A stretch of 64,000 nucleotides of DNA from Falciphora oryzae (taxonomy: Eukaryota; Ascomycota; Sordariomycetes; Magnaporthales; Magnaporthaceae): assembly GCA_000733355.1 (NCBI GenBank), contig JNVV01000035.1, positions 197,682 to 261,681 on the forward strand, in the 5' to 3' direction. Each line of letters opens with the position of its first letter. Positions within the stretch are counted from its first letter, which is position 1. The notes below the pieces were generated by a model that made no database searches, was not told where the DNA came from, and saw only the letters and a program-made list of their open reading frames with translations. This document shows, piece after piece, positions 10,689 through 22,800 of this stretch. A program made the position numbers and the translations under genes.

Positions 10689-12933
10689 ATGGCGCGTTCC
10701 GGGATGGCCGCACCAGCGCACACCTCGGTCGCAGCCAAGGCCATCGCAGAGCACGAGAGGCAGACGCCTCCATGGTCTCATCACGCCGGCCCGAACGACG
10801 CGCCGAGCCTCGGCGATATCGCGGCGGCAGCGGTCGCGGAACTCGCGGCATCCAAGGCGAGCCAGGACCAGCGCGTCATCCCCAGCACCCAGACGGTGAC
10901 GCCCTCTCCGTCCACCCGCACCAGCCCCATAAGGGAGCAGCAGGATCAGCAGACCGAGCAGCAGACACAATCAGAGGTAAGTAAGCATGAGTCCTTTCCT
11001 CGACCCGTCTTCTGACGAGACTCGGTGCCACGAGTGCGGCGAGGACGAGATCAAACGCCCCCTCACCTGCACTAGAGATGGTTGAACGCGTAGAGCATCG
11101 CTAACGGGATGGGTTGCAAGACTTGCCGTGAGAAGCATGTAACTTCTACGGTGCTCCCAGTCGGCCACAAGGATCCCAAGGGGACCCGGCGGAAGGTCGC
11201 GCGGTACAAGATGAAGCTGGGCCGCGACCGGAACGTCGCGGAGATGGGCAATTATTACGGCCCCTGTGCTGGCGCGAAGGACTGCATCACTGTCGGCGGG
11301 AAGCTTCCGAGCTCCCTCGAAGCTGCTGCTGGCGAGGATGACGATGGTGTCGACCTCGAGCATTGCCCCGGCTCCGACGACGTGGCCATGAGCGACGCGC
11401 CCGAGGATGAGACCTCAGAAGGCGAGCAGGAAGGCGAGCAGGCTTTCGATGACGACAGCGATTATGTTCCCGACGCTGGCGATGTGGGCTGGGACGCTGG
11501 CGTCGCCGAGGCCAGCACCGCCGTCGACACCCGCCCGCCGTCGCGCAGTTCCAGGCGCTTCACCTCGATCACCGCGATCGATGACGCGTCCTCGCGCGCG
11601 AACAGCCAGGCCCCTGTGCAGGTCCCCGAGCAGCCGCCGCCGCCGCCACCACCACGTGCCAATTCCCTTGAGGTGCCAAGGTATGTTCTCCCTGACATCA
11701 AGTTCGGGCCCATTGACCCGCCGATCATTGCTTTACTAACGCCGTTACAGTCAACCCTCAAACCCCTGCCCTGTCCAAACGCGGCCGGGCACAATAGCTC
11801 CCGCCACGCCCCAATCTCGGAAGTGGCAGCGATCGCCCGAGGACCAGCAGCCTCAGCTGCAACCGCGACCTTTTTACAGGAGCCCTTCGGACGAGGGCAG
11901 CTGCCACGCGCCCATCAGCCTTACCACGGCCAAGACTCCTGCGGCCTCTCCAGAGCCGGCGCCGCCCGACCGCGTCGTCTCCTCTAGCCCCCAGCAGGTT
12001 CAAATGAAGGGGCACTCTGCCTCTCCTGCTTCACAGCTCAGCAGCATTCTGGCCGTGCCCGCGGCGCTGGCGCTGCAGCAGACACAGTCGGGCAACAGCA
12101 GCGGCCGTCATCACCATCATCCTTCCCAGCAGCAGCATGTGGAGCACAAGTACCCGCATCGTCAGCATCCGCCACCACCTGCCCACCTGCTGCCACCTAG
12201 CCAGCGGCCGCTACCTCCTCAACAGCCACTACCTGACCCGCAGGTACCACCTACCCAGCAGCAACCAGCACCTCCCCAGCAGCCACCGCCTCTCCAGCAT
12301 GAACCGCACTGCCCCTACTACTCAGCTCATCAGGAGCAGTTGCAAAGCCACTACAGCAGCCACAACCCATACGCGCTGGCAGCGTACTATGCCTCGGCTG
12401 CTACTGCTATCAACCACCAGGTCCACCTGCACAATCACCCTCAATCTCAACCCCAGCAACAGCCACACCTCCAGCACCAGCCTCAGCCCCAGCCGCATTT
12501 CCACCGGCAGCTGCACCTCCAACAACAGCAAAAGCAGCAGCACCAGCATCGGCTGCACCAGCAGCTGCACCCTCAGCAGCAGCAACAGCAACCCCAACCT
12601 CAGCCCCATCAGCGCCTCCAGCAGCAGCCCGAGCAGCCGCACCCACAGCAGCAGCCCCAGCCCAAGCCCCAGCAGCAACATCACGGCCCCGCCCCCCGTC
12701 GTCAAGTGCGTAACCTGGCGCCGGCGCACCGGCCGCGGCCGCCCCCTCGTTATCGGGCCCGCACGCCACCACTCGTTCGTCCTGATAGCGGCGTCCGGCT
12801 GCCCAGCTTCGCGCAGCTGACCGAGGGCATCCCCATGACCCCTTACCCGCAGTCTGCGCCCAAGCCCATGATGCCGCAGAGGGGCCCGCGACCTCAGGAG
12901 TCTTGGTACCATCCGTACTCGCGGCCAGCCTAA
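10689..12933 (+). CDS. Gln/His/Pro-rich, low-complexity nuclear-type protein (unrecognised)
   Basis: The first exon is 10689-10976 (MARSGMAAPAHTS...) and ends at GTAAGT. Coding resumes in the frame that is clear from 11121, continues to 11680, is interrupted by a good intron (11681-11750; GTATGT, TACTAAC, TTACAG) and ends at TAA 12933. The junction between the first two coding parts is uncertain. A single intron 10977-11120 keeps frame (branch GCTAAC, acceptor CAAG). However, the skipped DNA can encode CHECGEDEIKRPLTC, which together with downstream TCREKH would form a C-x2-C ... C-x2-C-like pair. The middle is acidic. The C-terminal 300 residues are dominated by Q, H and P and end with VRLPSFAQLTEGIPMTPYPQ. 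This composition suggests a regulator of transcription, but no known domain is visible. Confidence 0.6.
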
Positions 12934-13397
12934 AGCTGACGGTTCCCTTTTCTGTCGTCTCCGACAAAGCAGACCAGACGCAGAAGCCTAATGAACGGAT
13001 TTCTTTGTAGTGGTATATCTCCCCCACACCTCGCGGTGACATGATTCCTACACATAGCATTGCATCGATTCCATCATTGTCATCCCCTCATAGATGGCGT
13101 TTTCGTTTATTTCTCCCCATTACCTTTGCAGTACTTGTGTCCGTCTTCCTGTACACGAGTCCTGCTGCCAATACCATGATTGTGACCCCCGTATACACGG
13201 CGTCGTTCATTCTTCCCTATACTATTCCCAAAATTTATGCATATACATAAACTCCTTCACAGGCCTCTGTTTCCTTGTATTTTTTTTGGCCTTTTTACGA
13301 GCAGCAGAGTCATTATCGAGGGCATTCTTTATTCTCCTCAATTCGTCAGACACCCAAACGTGGATTGTTAGTATTACTTTTCTCCATTATTAATAGC
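12934..13397. other. Probable 3' untranslated and spacer DNA
   Basis: This T-rich DNA follows the TAA at 12931-12933. No protein-like frame is seen. It ends at the left target duplication of the next LTR. Confidence 0.4.
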
Positions 13398-13402
13398 GTG
13401 AC

Positions 13403-13848
13403 TGTTGGATTATTATTCCAGCACTAGACCGGCGCATGCATTCAAGGGATCTGGAAGCTTGGAAAGCTTGGAGGCCTAAGCCCTTTAGGGGGATCAGCCG
13501 TGCATGCGCAGAAAAGAAAAAGTTGCCAGTGTTGGATTAGTATTCCAGCACTATTCCGGCGCATGCACTCGAGGGATCTGGAAGCCTGGAAGGCTTGGGA
13601 GGCCCGGGCCCTCCGGGGCCCATAGGGCCCACGGGGCCCACAAGGCCCCGTGACCTGGAGGGCCAAGCCCTGATTGGCAATGTATATAAGGGGCTTGGTT
13701 GCCCTCCCTCTCTAGCAGATAGATCCCTTTCCTCTTCACGCGCACAATAGAGGATCCAACCAACCAGTAGGATCCGTGTTCGTCACTCTTGGGAGATCTC
13801 CGTGCCCGGCCCCCATTGGGGCCAACAGGAGTACCACTCCTACCAACA
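13403..13848. mobile_element. Solo LTR-like element with a duplicated 5' end
   Basis: The segment starts TGTTGG and ends CCAACA and is bracketed by the 5-base duplication GTGAC (13398-13402 and 13849-13853). A second TGTTGG start lies at 13530, and the first ~100 bases from 13403 and from 13530 are near-identical copies (TATTCCAGCACTA, CCGGCGCATGCA, AGGGATCTGGAAG). From 13530 to 13848 it is a complete 319-bp LTR with a TATA-like TATATAAGG at about 13682. The outside target duplication shows that the partial and full copies are one insertion. No retroelement protein is present. Confidence 0.8.
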
Positions 13849-13976
13849 GTGACAGCTCGGCCGCAAAAGTGTTGAGATGATCGCCTATGTATTTCACGAC
13901 GAGTGTGAGAACGGTGATGTTGATGCTTTCTTTTTTGTGATGATTATCTGTAAAGCTGAGCCTCCGGGCCGCCTAA

Positions 13977-14205
13977 GGGCCTGTCCTAGACTAACGGTTT
14001 TTTGGTTTTTTGGTTTTTTGCTAAATTTTTTCTAAAGATTGAAAGCTCTGCATTAAAAAGGAAGCATATGAAAAGGATTTGTATTATTTAAAACCGCATC
14101 CACCTTAATTTGTTTTTGCTATCCTGCCTTTGGTGTTAATATATTTTAGAAAAAAGTTGAGCAAAAAACCAAAAAACCGAAAAACCGTTAGTCTAGGACA
14201 GGCCC
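13977..14205. mobile_element. MITE, copy 1 (229 bp), related to 50767-50997
   Basis: The ends are inverted repeats beginning GGGCCTGTCCTAGACTAACG and continuing into three TTTTTTGG units. TAA lies on both sides (13974-13976 and 14206-14208), fitting the 3-bp duplication of PIF/Harbinger elements. The AT-rich interior carries no coding frame. The same sequence occurs at 50767-50997 in inverse orientation. Confidence 0.85.
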
Positions 14206-16427
14206 TAAAGTTTCCAGCTGGCATCCTCCCCTGTCGGCCGCGAAGCCAAATCCCTGCTTGCCAAACTCGAAATTAGCCAATATCACCCTGCAAGCCCGTC
14301 AGCACATCTTCCTGGCTAGCGCAGTCGAGCTGACAGCAGCCGAGGCGGGGACATCCGCTGGCGTTCAGCAGCTGCACATATGGGTTCAAATGCCGAGCGG
14401 TGTGGCGTGGGGCGTGGAATACTTCGCAGGGATAGACGGATCTGGGCCGACCGATATGCTGCACTGAAGTGAGAATAAGTGCGCAGCACAAAGGAAAAAA
14501 AAAAAAGTCGATGATGGAGCTGCACGCGGTGCCAACGATTGAGACTCTCGGGAGCACGGGCTTGTCGGCACCAATGCCGGGACGGGATTAGGGACATCAA
14601 GGCTAGGTAGGGCTGGTGCAATGCGGGGAAGTAGGGTAGACTGGTCGTCGAGCTAGCCAAGTTCGTGCAAAGGCACCTGGGGAAGAGGCCGAGCGTCGCG
14701 ACGATGCAGTTCGCAAGCTCGGTGGTTTTCTTTTCTCTTCGTTGGTTTCTCGTGTCACGCCGCTCACTTTGCAGAAATTCCCGGCCATGTCCTCGCTTCC
14801 ATGGCTAGATTTCGATTCACGAATGGTCTCCTGTCAGCGCCAAAAACCGCTGGCCGCCCCTCTGATGTATCTCAGTAGGTAACCACTTCAGATCTAGATT
14901 GTGTGGTCGGGGTGTTTACCCTGAGGCATTGGGCACGGAGAATTTGTTGTGACATGGTGACGGGCACGCCCATGCCATGACAGAAGGCTGCCCACCTATC
15001 CGGATTCTGGGGATAAAGAGGTGCCTCTTCAAGTTACATACTTATGGAGAGAAACATGCTTGTACAGACGTGAAGACAGCTAGCAAATGAAAAAAAGGAC
15101 ATGTGAAAGTAATGTTGAGTTATTAATCAATGTTCGAGGGGTTTGAAGTAGGAGCCTGGACTGGCAGTTGTGGTTGGAAAGCAGGCCTGATGCTCGGTTG
15201 CATTTAAACCACCCCTTCAAAGTGTGAGTTCGTATATCTAATTACCTCATCTCCTGCTGAGCAGGCGTCTGTGTTGCCGCTCAAAGGAGCACGAGAACAA
15301 CGGGGTGCGTGGCAGAGAGGTATCGCGGCCTAAGCGGCTCAGTTATCGGAAGAATGAAAAGCCCGCGCGACAACGAGAAGTGGCCAGAACGGATGACAAT
15401 GGCTATGTTTTCCACGTCAGCCGGGCTAAAAATTGTCGGCTTGGGCAGTGTATGCTGCTGCCGTTGTAGGATTCTGGACAGACACGTCGATATCAAGCGC
15501 CGGATCCCTCGGGTTAAAAATGGGGGAAGGAGGCGGCGGCTGGCGCTGATCTGCCCATCGTCGGGGCTGTGGTTTGCTCCGGGAGTCCGGACTCAGCCTG
15601 TGTGCTGCACAGGCAGATAGGTGGGAGCACCTCACTATCAGAACGTATTTCCATGCGGGTTCCGGACCCGAGATTTATCATCTGCTAGCCATGTGTGATG
15701 TCGATATGCGCAAATACCGCGCCGCTTTATTCCCGCAGTTGCCGCGACAATCCTCCAGGTTTTGGGGGCGTGGTCCCCCCACGAGGGGACATGGAGCGTA
15801 ATCATTTAACTGCCGACAAAGTGGCTTGTAGGACCCGTTGGGAGCAAAACCGCCCGATGCGCAAACCACCTTTTGCATGCCGTTGGGGGCCGCCGTTTTG
15901 GGGGCCAGGCCGGAACGGCGATTTGGGCAGCAAATCACCAATGCGAGCGCTGCCTTGGCTGCGGAGAAATGCCGAGGATGGAACCACAGGCTACGTCCTC
16001 CTGCCAAAGCCACACACAGGGCCCATCCTCGTGGATTTTGGACGGGCGACGCTCACCGGGCGATGTAAATCCACGTGTTGTCAAGGATACGAAGTCCGAT
16101 GTGTTTACGGTACACGAACACGCTAAGAGGGTCCTTCGCATTTAGGCTATCGATTTTCCTTCCCGAATCGACGGCTACGCCCCTTTTCCCGTGCTTCTGG
16201 GGGATTATCGAGGGGAAGCAACGCGGGTCAGCCTGCGCCTCCAGAAAAGTCAGCGGCTCCCTCTCGCCTCGGCTCGTTGGTTTTTGCCGCCAATCTCATC
16301 TCATCGCCCCCTGCCTATCCTTCTCCATTCGGAGAACTCGTTTACACCAACTTCGACTGCTCTCTGCATCGAAGAGCCGCGCGTGTGGATACATCGAGAC
16401 CGCCACCCACACCCAAACTCGCGTTTG

Positions 16428-16442
16428 CACACACACACACAC
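16428..16442. repeat. (CA)n microsatellite
   Basis: An uninterrupted run of about seven CA units within gene-free DNA. Confidence 0.8.
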
Positions 16443-16978
16443 GCAACACACAACAATCAACGGCCAACCCCTAGCCCTCACGTGTCAACCTTGGCAGGGC
16501 ATCCAAGGCCGTTTTTGGGCTGCTTAGCCACAAAGAAACGCGAGAGAGAGAGAGATAATCATCACATCACATCCACTTCTTGGACCCTTTGTCACATCCA
16601 AATTCCATCGGGCAGCGTGATATACAAGCAGAGCCATTAGCATGCTGATATGCCTCTCCACGCGGCTTCTCTTCCCGGGAACGTAGGAGACAATGGACGC
16701 CCCGGTGTAACCTCGTAAACACGCGGAGGAAGCGCATCGCCTCATCGCCAACACACATTCCAAGGCCCGAAATAGCAGCCGGTGGGCATACACAAAGTTG
16801 AACGGGGCGGGTGGGTGGCCTGCCGAGAATCATGCTTATTAGCAGTGGTGGAACGTTTGCACCAGCGTGGTTGATAAAGGAGATGCGGCGCATTCCAGGC
16901 TCCTTGCCGCCTTCTTTTGGGAGCAGGCACCTTGAGTTACCACCTTGCCTGGAGAAGGATCAAGACATCCCTCGCCTT

Positions 16979-16987
16979 GATATAAAT
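16979..16987 (+). promoter_or_regulatory. TATA-like box of the P450 gene
   Basis: GATATAAAT lies about 155 bases upstream of the P450 ATG at 17138, a reasonable distance for a fungal promoter. It is followed by C/T-rich DNA as is common around fungal transcription starts. Confidence 0.4.
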
Positions 16988-17137
16988 CCGAGCGGCTCGT
17001 ATCGCTAAAACACAACAAGGTTCTGCAGGTCTCCCCGCTCCCGAGAACTATCCTCCAACCCTTGTCTGCCTACTATCTTTCCTGTAACTACCTTATTTCC
17101 ATGCTTATTCTGGAGATGCCCAAGTGCACTTGAAACG

Positions 17138-19175
17138 ATGCACTCGATATATATCTTCGTGTTCGCTGCTCTATCGGTGGTCTATCTCCGTCACTACCTG
17201 AGGGCAAGGAGGGCAAGCAAGGTGCGCGGCCAAGCCACCCGCCTCTGTTCACAGAACAAAGCATCTAATAGAATGTCATCACGCCTACTAGTCACTTCAG
17301 AAGCTGGCCGCGGAGAATGGATGTGCACCTGCGCCGTACCTTGAGGGGTAAGTGGACTTAAAAGCACCCATATCACACTCATGTGCTGACACATCCACGA
17401 GCAACAGCAACCATTGCCACTGGGGCCTCGACCGCCTCCGCCAATGGATCCAAGCCGACTCCCAGCACCGGCTGCTGCAGCTCATCCTGCTCCACATACG
17501 CCGGTCCGGCTGGACCATCCAGCAGAGGTTCCTGAACAAGACCATCTTCGTCACCGTCGACCCTGCCAACCTCGAGGCCGTGTTAAACTCCAAGGCCGGC
17601 GGTATGTGATACGCGCCCACCCGTCTTGCTCTACGCTGGCAAAGCCCCTGTTCCTATTTCTAACCCATAACCCCCCACCCAGACTACTCCGTCAGCCCCC
17701 GCCACGCCGTCGCCTCCCCACTCTTCGGCGACGGCGTCTTCACCCTCGACGGCGAGGCCTGGCGCCGCTCGCGCGCCATGATCCGCCCGCATCTGGCCCA
17801 CAGCCACTACGAGGATCTGTCCCTCATGAGGCAGCCCGTCGACGGCCTGCTCGCCGCCATGGCCCAGTCGGCCAACACCAACACAAACATGGTGGTAGAC
17901 CTCCAGCCCCTCTTCTTCGGCCTCACCCTCGACGTAACCGCCTCCCTGCTGCTAGGCGAGTCGATACGCTCCCTCGCATCCAGCAAGGACGGCCCCGAGC
18001 GCGCCTTCGCCAACTCGCTCGACCTGGGCCTCGACTTCCTGGCCCGCCGCTTCCGCCTGACGGACCTGTACTGGCTGGTCGGCGGGCGCGCGTGGCGGCG
18101 CGCGTGCGCGTCAGTGCACTCCTTTGTCGACGCCGTCATCGACCGGAACCTGGCGGCCGGCGGCGAGAAGAAGTCGTCATTCCCCAGCAGGGTAGCCGAG
18201 GCCTGTCCCGACCGCGAGGCACTGCGCGGGCAGATCGTCAACGTCATGGGCGCTGGGCGCGACACGACGGCCTGTCTTCTTTCGTGGGCGTTGTGAGTAC
18301 CTGCCTCCGGGAACGATGAACCATGGAGGCCAACGTGGACACGTCCCATGGGTTTCTGTTTGCTGACAAGAACTTCACCTCCCACAGCTTCATCCTGATC
18401 CGCCACCCCGACGCCCTCTCCAAACTCCGGTCCGAAATCGCCAACACCCGCACCCCACCTACCTCCCTCCGGCGCAGCGACCTCAAGAACATGAAGTACC
18501 TCCAGGCCGTCATGAAGGAAGTCCTCCGCCTCTACCCCTCGGCCCCCATCAACGGCCGCACCGCCACGCGCGACACCGTCCTGCCCACGGGCGGCGGGCT
18601 CAACCGGAGGCAGCCGGTCCTGGTGCCCGCGGGGTCCATCGTCACCTTCAACGTCTACGCCCTGCACCGCCGCGCAGACCTGTACGGCATGGACGCCGAG
18701 GTGTTCCGGCCCGAGCGCTGGGAGGAGGGCGGCGGCGACGACGACGACGACGACGCCAACAGGATGCCCCTGTTCAGGGACAGCTTGACGCGCAACTACG
18801 GGTACCTGCCGTTCGGTGGCGGGCCTCGCGTTTGTATCGGAAGTACGTTTTTCCTTTTCTTTCTCGGCCCCCAGTGACTTCTCGGACCATCCGAAGCGCA
18901 TGCGGTAGCTAACGTGGTGTTGTTGGGCTACTTCACAGTGGACTTCGCCCTCACCGAGGCCGCGTACGCCATCGTTCGCATCCTGGACAGGTTCCCCGTC
19001 ATCGCGCTCCCGGAGGGTGAGAAGGTCGAGCCCCTGGGCTTGGAGAAGCGTAAGCGTCCCCGAAAAGATCCTCATCATTGTCGGATCGTCAGGCTGACCA
19101 TGCGTTGGAATTGCGACAGAAACCGTGGCTCTGATGCTGAGAATCACCGATGGGTGCAATGTCCGGTTAGGTTGA
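17138..19175 (+). CDS. Membrane-bound cytochrome P450, CYP52-like (fatty-acid/alkane hydroxylase group)
   Basis: Seven exons (17138-17221, 17301-17347, 17408-17601, 17683-18292, 18388-18842, 18939-19049, 19120-19175) join in phase to give 518 residues. A membrane anchor (YIFVFAALSVVYL) is followed by ENGCAPAPYLEG. The oxygen-binding helix reads GAGRDTTA (about 298-305). Next come KEVLRLYPSAP (ExxR), FRPERW and the haem loop FGGGPRVCIG with Cys461. The C-terminus QTVALMLRITDGCNVRLG is like that of the CYP52 group and its filamentous-fungal relatives, which hydroxylate fatty acids or alkanes at the chain end. The family assignment is recognition only. The small second exon (47 nt) is supported because its frame restores the ENGC-type sequence. 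Confidence 0.88.
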
Positions 19176-19863
19176 GTAGTGGACAGGAAAGAATGACGAG
19201 GAATGTTTTTCTAATATTTGATTGGGGCTGAGCACGACCCCCATCCCTTTTCGTTTGCGCGTCATCATCATAGACGGAGCCCACCCGCCCAAGCCATGCC
19301 CAACACACCAACGCCTACACTCCTCTTTCCGATGTACAAAACTCCTATTCACAGCAATTCTATAAGCTTAACACGAATTCCACGCGGCTCATGCCGCTTG
19401 CCTGAAGAAGCCTCTCCATGCCCAGCTCCCCTTAGCAAACGGTTCCAAGTTTGGATGCAGGCCTTCGACTGCTACACACAAAATACTACAAACGTAAACA
19501 GACATCAGTCAGCACCTTGCCTAGGACAAGGGAGTGGCTGCTGGGTTCTTGGGTACCCTAACATTGTAATGCTGCCGTAGAAGAGGATGGTGAAGAGATG
19601 GACAGTACGCAAGATCCAACAGCTAGGCGCCATCTCCGAACCAACTTTGTCGGCCGCTTGACGGTAGACAGAGCCGGTCACAGGGGAGAATCTTCTAGAA
19701 TGTATGCAGCGCACAAAGATGGGAGTTATTGAAGATAACCATGAACACAACGATACAGTGAATAAAGAGGCGATGGTGCCCCAGCGGCTGTGTTGACAGG
19801 AGCGGATTGCACTGTCGATTTAGAAGGCGACATTGTTATGCAGGGCGCGATGATAGCGATTAA
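19176..19863. other. Convergent intergenic space
   Basis: It lies between the 3' end of the P450 (plus strand) and the 3' end of the Blm10-like gene (minus strand), so it should hold two terminators. No coding signal is seen. Confidence 0.5.
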
Positions 19864-22800
19864 TCATGCAAAGTAACTCTTCCAGAGCACTCCTTCAAGG
19901 TCCTCGAGTTGCTCGGCGGTAAAGTACTACAAAGATAGAATCTTGTTAGCAGCCAAATACAGAAGTGGTCCGTTACCAAGAAAAAACTCAAACAAAAAGC
20001 TTACCTTCTGGTCCACGGACCAGCTATCCTGCCTTGTCTTCTTGAACTCGGCCAGAATCGACTTGGTCGCCTTGCCGACCACGCCCGGGTCGCTGGCCGC
20101 GCTGCGCGCCAGCAGCGCCAGAACTTCGGGCATCCACTTTGGCGGTGGGGTCAAGTAGGGGAATGCCTCGATGAGCGCGCCCAGCCCCATGATGGCCGCG
20201 TGCCTGGCCCTAATCTGGGCTTGTATGTCGACCGGCGTCTCGGCTCCGCCGCCCGCCGCCTTCATCCGGAGCATCTTGGACTTGGGCATGGGACTGCGCC
20301 GCAGCTGGTCCTCGAACCGGGTCTTCAGCGAGTGGATGATGGGCTCGCGGATTATGTGTGGCGAGCAGCGGATCATGCCAGCAAGTGTTGCGCTCGCACA
20401 GTCGCGGACCTCGAGCTGCACGTCGGCCAGCATGTCGCCCACGGCGTCAAATAGCAGCTGCCGCTGGGGCGCCGCCATCAGGAAGAGCCGTCGGAAGTAG
20501 ATGACCTGCATATTCACCAGCGCGCGGAGCCGTTGGTGCCACGACGCTGACGACTTACCAACACGAACAAGTGCCTGGATGAATGCATCATCTTCGCCTG
20601 CTCTCAGCGGGATGTTGGGGAGGTGTCGATAGACGTGGTATGCCAGCCGCATAAGCTCTGGGTCCTCCTTGACGTCCATCATGTGTAGCAACTGCTCGAT
20701 GAAAGGCTCCGGGAAGAAGCGAGCCAGCTGTGTGCACTCTTGCGAACTGAGCATGCCGTCGAGCCAGGTCAGCACCGTCTTCGAGCCCGAGGTGTAGCTC
20801 GACGGTGTCTGCTGGCCTGGGGCGCGTTCGTGCCGCCATATCTCCAACCGCTCAAAGACCTCCGTGACGGTGGCCGTGAACTCACTGTCGGGCTGGTAGG
20901 GGCGCACGCCAACCGACGAGTCCGCCTTGTTCTGACGGAGCAGGGTGGCGACGTTGGGGAACGACTCGTGGTATCTGCTGCGGTAGATGGCCGAGATGAC
21001 TCGCCCCATGGCCTCGCGGACCGTCTTGTAAGGATGGTCAATGTGCTTCAGGAAATTGTCGAGAATGGGCTGCGAGTGGCGGAAATGCCAACCCGATGTG
21101 CTGATCAGCAACTCCAGCAGCTGGACCTTGGACGACTCTTTGAAGGCCGCATTCGAGTTCATATCCAGCCTGAACGAGCTCATGCTCTCCATGACCTCGT
21201 GGAACTTGCGCGGGTCCTTGGCGTCGGCAATGACATGCAAACATGTCATCCAGTAGTGAAGGCTATCAGGCGTGAGGTCGTCCTCGAGAATCTTCAGTAG
21301 GAGCGGTCCAGCGTACGCCCAGACCTTCTCGCGCACCTCAACCGTCTCCTCACAGCTGCCTGAGAGGAGAGCTCCCAGAATCTCTGCTGTGGCGCGATGC
21401 TGGTGCTTGTCGCTGCCGTCACCGTAGATATCTTTGATCAGATCTCCAATGTCTTCCAGCTTGGCCTCCGTGAGGCCATAGTTCATCAGATCGAACACAT
21501 GGATCAGCAGGATAACGTTGTGCATCCGGAAGCGGTCGTTGAGCGTATCACGCGGCTCCTGCTTCGCATACTCAAAGTATTGCCTGAACCAGTCCTTGGT
21601 CAGCAGCTTGCCGACCTGCTCGCGCTTCTGCTTCTCCAAGTCGTCGTAGCCTTCAAAGGCCACGGGGTCAGCCGACGTCGCCCGCAGCTGCTTTCCCCAC
21701 ACGAGCCAGCCCGGGTGGTCCTGATCCACGAAGTACTGGGCCTTGTCAGGCTTGGTGAAGTTGTCCAGGAACCGCTCTGTCCAAGAGGGGTCATCTTGGG
21801 GCACGTCTACCACTACTGAGTTGAGCTCGTTGACATCCTCAGTCAAGTAGTTGCGGAAATCGTGACCGTACCACGCTCGCATCTCAATAGTAGTGAACAG
21901 CGATGTGAATATGGCCTGGTAGGTGCCGCGGAGACCAGGATGTGGGTCGTTCGTGCCCTTGGCAATGAGATCAATGAATTCCGAGGGCGCCAGCGTTGCG
22001 AACCGGGTGCACAAGTTCGAGGCAAGATAGATGCACCGTATCGCCACGTTCCAATGGCTGTTCTTTGCCATCTCGGTAAGCTCCAGGCCGAAAGAGCTCC
22101 TCTTGGCCTCAACCTTATTCCGGCGGTCGACAATGACTTTGTGCCGAGCACGTATCTGTTCCGTGCAGTCCTCGCTCGGCTTGATGATGTCTACAACCGT
22201 GTTGTCCTTGATGACTGTGTGCTCCCCCACACGACAGCACTCGATGACGGCGGACAATGAGTTTCCGCTGAGGTGCTGAATCGAGGTCTTGTCCACCTTG
22301 GCCGTTTCAATGTACATCCTCATGAAATCGGCTGCAAACCGCCAGTCTCGCATCATCGTCTTCAACAGGCTTGTAAAGAGCAGCGTGTATAGGGAGCCCT
22401 TAATGCGGTCGTGGTTCACGTCGTCTAGCGCTTTTCGGAACGCCTTGAGCAGGGCAGGTATCACCAGGGGCTTGCCTCCAAGCAGTACCTTGAGCGAGGA
22501 GTCCTGCGCACCCTGGGCCACCCTGCGGACGTCGGCGTACTGGGATGTGCACGACTCGGCAAGATCGAGAAGGAGCTGCTTGTCCAGCTCGCTCTTCTGT
22601 CGGTATGAGGCATTGTACTTGACGCGCTGTAGCTGGTATGCGTCCGCTCGTTTGACGAGTAGAGGCCGAGGGTACACCTTGCGAAGGCCGCTGACCTTGA
22701 ACGGGGATATGTCTGCCTTGTAGAGACGCACCAAGCGTTCTAGAGGATGGGCCGAGCGCTCGATGCCAACGTCGGTGATCCATGTGCGGAACGCGGCGTA

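Larger units (their letters stand above)
14209..17137. other. Gene-free stretch with microsatellites, upstream of the P450
   Basis: Many short overlapping open frames occur on both strands but none looks like a protein. It contains a CA repeat (16428-16442) and a GA run near 16542-16555. The last 150 bases before the P450 carry a TATA-like box and C/T-rich DNA. Confidence 0.5.

Noticed and set aside
13403..13640. The near-identical repeats as a CRISPR-like or satellite array
   Set aside because: Only two copies occur, and LTR ends plus a 5-base target duplication explain them.
17807..19159. A 450-codon open frame on the minus strand
   Set aside because: It overlaps the P450 exons and introns in antisense and has the Arg/Pro-rich composition of a shadow frame.
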